This document shows positions 5,967 to 8,287 of a DNA stretch of 8,287 nt, piece after piece. This DNA comes from an uncultured Actinomycetes bacterium (GTDB lineage: Bacteria; Actinomycetota; Actinomycetes; Nanopelagicales; Nanopelagicaceae): positions 1 through 8,287 of the forward strand of contig CAIMNT010000193.1 in assembly GCA_903842855.1 (NCBI GenBank), in the 5' to 3' direction. A program made the translations under genes and the position numbers. Within the stretch, counting starts at the first letter, position 1; each line of letters starts with the position of its first letter. The notes below the pieces were generated by a model that saw only the letters and a program-made list of their open reading frames with translations, was not told where the DNA came from and searched no databases.

Positions 5967-6942
5967 ATACGTTTACAGTCGACATATCGGGGTAGCGCTC
6001 ACCGTGCGCAACTCCAATGGGAGCAACTTCATCGAGTTCGCGAATCTCGCGTTCCGTAAGCGTGATCTCAAGGGCAGCCAAGTTCTCTTCAAGGCGTGAG
6101 ATCTTGCGAGTTCCTGGAATTGGGACAATATCCTCGCCCTGAGCCAGTACCCAAGCGAGAGCGAGCTGTGCCGGAGTTGCGTTTAGGCGATCGGCAAGAG
6201 TTTTAACGGCATCGACGATCGCATAGTTGCGCGCGAAGTTCTCCTCTTTGAATCGCGGGTATGTTCGACGGCGATCATCTGCGGCCAAGGTATCGAGTGA
6301 TGTCACAGTTCCCGTTAGGAAGCCACGACCCAAGGGGGAGTACGGCACGAAACCAATTCCTAATTCGCGCACTTTTGCGAGGACTCCGTTGACTTCGATT
6401 TCACGGGTCCAGAGTGACCACTCAGATTGAACGGCGGTGATGGGGTGGATGGCATTCGCCCTTTCAATTGTGGTTGCCGAGGCCTCCGAAATTCCTAAAT
6501 GACGCACCTTGCCGGCTTCGACTAATTCTTTGAGGGCACCCCATGTCTCTTCGACGGGTACGTTGCGATCCACGCGATGTTGGTAATACAAATCAATGTA
6601 CTCAACTCCAAGGCGTTGCAGAGAAGAGTCACATGCGGCTCGCACATATTCTGGGCGACCGTTGACTCCCTTAAATGAGCCATCTGCTCCGCGTTCATTT
6701 CCGAACTTGGTGGCTAGAACCACCTTCTCGCGGCGACCCGCTATCGCCTTTCCAACGAGCACCTCATTTTTGAAAGGGCCATACATATCTGCGGTATCTA
6801 TAAAATTTCCACCGAGATCTAAGAAGCGGTGAATCGTAGCGATCGACTCCTCATCATTTGTGGGTCCATAAAATTCGGACATTCCCATACAACCTAGACC
6901 GAGAGCGGAGACGGATAAGTCGCGTAATTTGCGGATCTGCAT
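5965..6942 (-). CDS. Aldo/keto reductase (NADPH-dependent, YakC/AKR13-like)
   Basis: The 325-residue protein is a complete TIM-barrel aldo/keto reductase, a cytoplasmic oxidoreductase that typically reduces aldehydes or ketones with NADPH. The catalytic tetrad is intact: Asp49 and Tyr54 in FIDTADMYG, Lys79 in LATKFG, and His122 in YYQHRVD. The N-terminal LGLGCMGMS (14-22) and the segment EFYGPTNDEES are typical of the AKR13/YakC-type group, as is PYSPLGRGFLTG in the second half; IPGTRK near the C-terminus belongs to the cofactor phosphate-binding region. Length is normal. The natural substrate cannot be told from sequence. The ATG at 6942 has AAGGAG (6953-6948) 5 nt upstream, so this is a leadered start. 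It is convergent with argG and divergent from the cysteine leader/cysK unit, sharing a 116-bp control region with it. No operon partner is visible. Confidence 0.95.
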   Translation of the reverse strand: MQIRKLRDLSVSALGLGCMGMSEFYGPTNDEESIATIHRFLDLGGNFIDTADMYGPFKNEVLVGKAIAGRREKVVLATKFGNERGADGSFKGVNGRPEYVRAACDSSLQRLGVEYIDLYYQHRVDRNVPVEETWGALKELVEAGKVRHLGISEASATTIERANAIHPITAVQSEWSLWTREIEVNGVLAKVRELGIGFVPYSPLGRGFLTGTVTSLDTLAADDRRRTYPRFKEENFARNYAIVDAVKTLADRLNATPAQLALAWVLAQGEDIVPIPGTRKISRLEENLAALEITLTEREIRELDEVAPIGVAHGERYPDMSTVNV

Positions 6943-6947
6943 TGGAA

Positions 6948-6953
6948 CTCCTT
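6948..6953 (-). promoter_or_regulatory. Shine-Dalgarno sequence of the aldo/keto reductase gene
   Basis: AAGGAG on the minus strand is 5 nt from the ATG, a near-ideal site. Further upstream TAACAT (6976-6971) is a possible -10 and TTGCAT (6997-6992) a possible -35, but the 15-bp spacing is short, so the promoter assignment is weak. Confidence 0.7.
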
Positions 6954-6992
6954 AGGTAATCTGTTAATGCATGTTACAACAATCTGCAGTTA

Positions 6993-7007
6993 TGCAAACG
7001 ACTTGCA
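6993..7007. repeat. Short inverted repeat TGCAA-N5-TTGCA in the divergent control region
   Basis: TGCAA (6993-6997) and TTGCA (7003-7007) form an imperfectly placed 15-bp dyad between the aldo/keto reductase and the cysteine leader. It overlaps the possible -35 of the reductase and lies about 40 bp upstream of the leader's -10. It could be a repressor operator; arms of 5 bp are short enough for chance. Confidence 0.35.
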
Positions 7008-7046
7008 ATTGCCTTACGTGGCACTGAAACTTTGACTGGCTTCTGC

Positions 7047-7052
7047 TACCTT
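7047..7052 (+). promoter_or_regulatory. Putative -10 box of the cysteine leader/cysK operon (leaderless)
   Basis: TACCTT ends 6 nt before the leader ATG at 7059, the same geometry as at argG. No Shine-Dalgarno sequence precedes the ATG. No good -35 is found at 16-18 bp (CTGAAA at 7024-7029 is the candidate), which may mean that an activator is needed. Confidence 0.5.
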
Positions 7053-7058
7053 CTCACT

Positions 7059-7151
7059 ATGTCTGCACCTGCTTCATTCGCCCTCAATACGACATTTATT
7101 AAGCGCAGAGTCATCGATTTCATGCGCATCAAGACATCTGCCTCTCTTTAA
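7059..7151 (+). CDS. Leader peptide of the cysK-cysE operon (30 residues)
   Basis: A 30-codon ORF, too short for most gene finders, begins at an ATG 6 nt after a -10 box and ends at TAA 73 nt before cysK. Its C-terminal half contains KRRVIDFMRIKTSAS (residues 15-29), which fits the pattern I recall for actinobacterial 'putative leader peptides' found before sulfur genes (Thr, two or three Arg, then VDL-x-R, then S-A, often Cys near the end). Here Val18, Asp20, Arg23 and the S-A pair are all kept, but there is no Cys codon at all; the peptide ends Ser-Leu. In mycobacteria, short leaderless ORFs with Cys runs are known to attenuate cysteine operons; this one cannot use Cys-codon starvation the same way. 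The probable role is in cis, through ribosome position on the leader RNA rather than a free peptide. Confidence 0.72.
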   Translation: MSAPASFALNTTFIKRRVIDFMRIKTSASL

Positions 7152-7219
7152 TCTGCACCTGGCTATACCCCTTTTTTTGCCCCCAATAATCAAAAGCCCA
7201 GAAAAGTTGTCTAAGGAGA
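7143..7219 (+). promoter_or_regulatory. Putative leader-RNA switch controlling cysK translation
   Basis: The last codons and stop of the leader ORF (7143-7150, TCTCTTTA) can pair over 8 bp, with one G-U pair, with TAAGGAGA (7212-7219), which contains the cysK Shine-Dalgarno AAGGAG. A competing weak stem, CTGGCT (7159-7164) with AGCCCAG (7195-7201, one bulged base), lies within the loop. A ribosome halted at the leader's end would cover the first pairing arm and free the cysK site. This is a model from base pairing only. The T7 run at 7172-7178 has no strong GC hairpin before it, so an intrinsic terminator is not supported. Confidence 0.4.
7213..7218 (+). promoter_or_regulatory. Shine-Dalgarno sequence of cysK
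   Basis: AAGGAG lies 5 nt upstream of the GTG at 7224 and selects that codon as the start; the resulting N-terminus (MKIYNNISEVFGNTPLV) matches the family. Confidence 0.85.
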
Positions 7220-7223
7220 AACA

Positions 7224-8174
7224 GTGAAGATTTACAACAATATCTCTGAGGTATTCGGCAATACCCCGTTAGTCAAGATTCAACGCCTATTTCCTAATTC
7301 AACCGCGATTGTCGCGGCAAAGCTTGAGTTCTACAACCCAACTGCATCTGTCAAGGATCGTCTCGCAGTTGCGATGGTCGATGACGCCGAGAAGAGCGGA
7401 GCGCTCAAGCCTGGCGGAACGATCGTCGAGGCAACATCTGGCAACACCGGTATTGCACTTGCCTCTGTCGGTGCAGCGCGCGGATACAAAGTTATCTTGA
7501 CGATGCCTGACTCAATGTCAAAAGAGCGTCGTGCACTCCTGCGCGCTCTCGGTGCAAAACTCATCTTGACTCCTGCCGCAGTTGGAATGCGTGGCGCAGT
7601 TGAAGAGGCTGAGCGCATTGGCGCAGAAGAAGGCGGCGTACTTGTTCGCCAATTTGAGAACGCTGCTGGCCCTGCGATTCACCGTGCTACAACCGCTGCT
7701 GAAATTTGGAATGACACTGACGGCCAGGTTGCTGCGGTTGTCATGGGAATCGGTACCGGCGGAACAATCACAGGTGTTGGCCAAGCTCTCAAGGAGAAGA
7801 ATCCGAATATCAAAATATTTGCGGTGCAGCCAGCTGCATCTCCAATCTTGACTGGTGGATCTCCTGCCGGACACCCAATTCAAGGCATTGGACCAAACTT
7901 CGTTCCACCAGTTCTCGATACAACGATCTATGACGAGGTCTTATCTGCTCCCAACCAAGAGGCATTTACATACGCCAAGCGCGCCGGGCAAGAAGAGGGA
8001 ATTCTCGCAGGTATCTCATCTGGCGCAGCGCTTTGGGGCGTATCGCAGATTGCAGATCGTCCGGAGTTTGCCGGCAAGATCATCGTCGTTGTCCTTGCAT
8101 CATTTGGTGAGCGCTATCTTTCGACTCCTCTCTACAAGGAGTTCATTGACGAGCCAGTAGCTCCAACTATTTAA
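7224..8174 (+). CDS. cysK: Cysteine synthase A (O-acetylserine sulfhydrylase)
   Basis: This pyridoxal-phosphate enzyme makes L-cysteine and acetate from O-acetylserine and sulfide in the cytoplasm. The 316 residues cover the whole fold-type II family: GNTPLVKI at 12-19; the cofactor Lys44 in PTASVKDR; the substrate loop EATSGNTG (69-76); the phosphate-binding GTGGT (177-181); HPIQGIGPNFVP (217-228), which marks the CysK group; GISSGAA (263-269), whose second Ser lies by the pyridine ring; and a conserved FGERYLST near the C-terminus. There is no extra regulatory or CBS domain. It starts with GTG, supported by AAGGAG. cysE follows after 16 bp on the same strand, so the two consecutive enzymes of cysteine synthesis are probably co-transcribed from the leader promoter. 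CysK and the CysE C-terminus form a complex in other bacteria; the CysE tail is outside the window. Confidence 0.98.
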   Translation: MKIYNNISEVFGNTPLVKIQRLFPNSTAIVAAKLEFYNPTASVKDRLAVAMVDDAEKSGALKPGGTIVEATSGNTGIALASVGAARGYKVILTMPDSMSKERRALLRALGAKLILTPAAVGMRGAVEEAERIGAEEGGVLVRQFENAAGPAIHRATTAAEIWNDTDGQVAAVVMGIGTGGTITGVGQALKEKNPNIKIFAVQPAASPILTGGSPAGHPIQGIGPNFVPPVLDTTIYDEVLSAPNQEAFTYAKRAGQEEGILAGISSGAALWGVSQIADRPEFAGKIIVVVLASFGERYLSTPLYKEFIDEPVAPTI

Positions 8175-8190
8175 TACAAAACAAAAGTAA

Positions 8191-8287
8191 ATGTCATTTA
8201 TCGCAGAAGATCTCGCCACGGCACTTAAAAAAGATCCGGCTGCGCGTAGTCGAATTGAGGTGGCGCTGACCTACCCAGGTCTGCACG
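8191..8287 (+). CDS. cysE: Serine O-acetyltransferase, 5' end only
   Basis: Only 32 full codons are inside the window. They carry an N-terminus typical of the shorter CysE/EpsC-type serine acetyltransferases: a helix with EDLATALKKDPAARSRIE (6-23) and then the L-x-YPGLHA-like start at YPGLH (28-32). The enzyme acetylates serine with acetyl-CoA to give O-acetylserine, the CysK substrate. The catalytic left-handed beta-helix lies beyond the edge, so activity cannot be judged. The ATG is 16 bp after the cysK stop. No clear Shine-Dalgarno sequence precedes it (ACAAAAGTAA), so translation may depend on coupling to cysK. The identification rests on a short stretch plus the neighbour, which is a strong pairing. 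Confidence 0.88.
   Translation, partial: MSFIAEDLATALKKDPAARSRIEVALTYPGLH

Noticed and set aside
6227..6832. Plus-strand ORFs at 6227-6430 and 6596-6832
   Set aside because: They are antisense to the complete aldo/keto reductase and have no recognisable features.
7032..7037. TTGACT as the -35 box of the leader promoter
   Set aside because: It is only 9 bp from the TACCTT -10 box. Pairing it with CACTAT at 7055-7060 would put the start of transcription inside the leader ORF.
7172..7178. T7 run between leader and cysK as an intrinsic terminator
   Set aside because: No stable GC-rich hairpin directly precedes it. Only weak stems can be drawn, so attenuation by intrinsic termination is not supported.
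7331..7883. ORFs on both strands inside cysK
   Set aside because: They are shadows of cysK, which matches its family from end to end.

Overview
The window reads as chromosomal DNA of an actinobacterium with an intermediate GC content (about half, by eye). The strongest lineage marker is the gene at the left end, a fused 2-oxoglutarate decarboxylase/dehydrogenase with a succinyltransferase-like domain and no lipoyl domain, an architecture typical of Actinobacteria (Kgd/OdhA). A cysK-cysE pair behind a short leader peptide of actinobacterial type, and many apparently leaderless starts with TANNNT -10 boxes, point the same way. The moderate GC would suit a streamlined freshwater actinobacterium (for example a Nanopelagicales- or Luna-like lineage), but that is inference and no species is claimed.

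Layout. 1-2642 (minus): kgd, cut by the window edge at its C-terminal side. 2643-2800: divergent control region with a 9-bp tandem repeat and a promoter pointing right. 2801-3070 (plus): the first 89 codons of a short-chain dehydrogenase/reductase that stops before its active site, a likely gene remnant. 3078-3455 (minus): small four-helix membrane protein. 3486-3923 (plus): stand-alone degenerate GGDEF-like protein, divergent from the membrane protein across only 30 bp. 3936-4535 (minus): secreted Gly/Thr/Pro-rich protein with four aromatic-or-Leu-x-Ala-Cys modules. 4623-5954 (plus): argG of the long, E. coli-like subfamily. 5965-6942 (minus): aldo/keto reductase, convergent with argG, with a palindrome across both stop codons. 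7059-7151 (plus): 30-codon leader peptide. 7224-8174 (plus): cysK. 8191 to the edge (plus): start of cysE.

Metabolism. Most recognisable genes are core metabolism: the 2-oxoglutarate node of the TCA cycle, the penultimate step of arginine synthesis, and the two steps from serine to cysteine. CysE makes O-acetylserine and CysK converts it with sulfide to cysteine. The leader peptide suggests the cysteine operon is controlled by translation of a short upstream ORF.

The most interesting material is regulatory. Six starts (SDR remnant, membrane protein, GGDEF-like protein, secreted protein, argG, leader peptide) have a TANNNT box ending 6-7 nt before the ATG and no Shine-Dalgarno sequence, so they are probably transcribed from the first base of the start codon. 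kgd, the aldo/keto reductase and cysK instead have clear Shine-Dalgarno sequences. The end of the leader peptide ORF can pair with the cysK ribosome binding site, which suggests a simple coupling model. No RNA gene, insertion sequence, CRISPR array or phage gene was seen.
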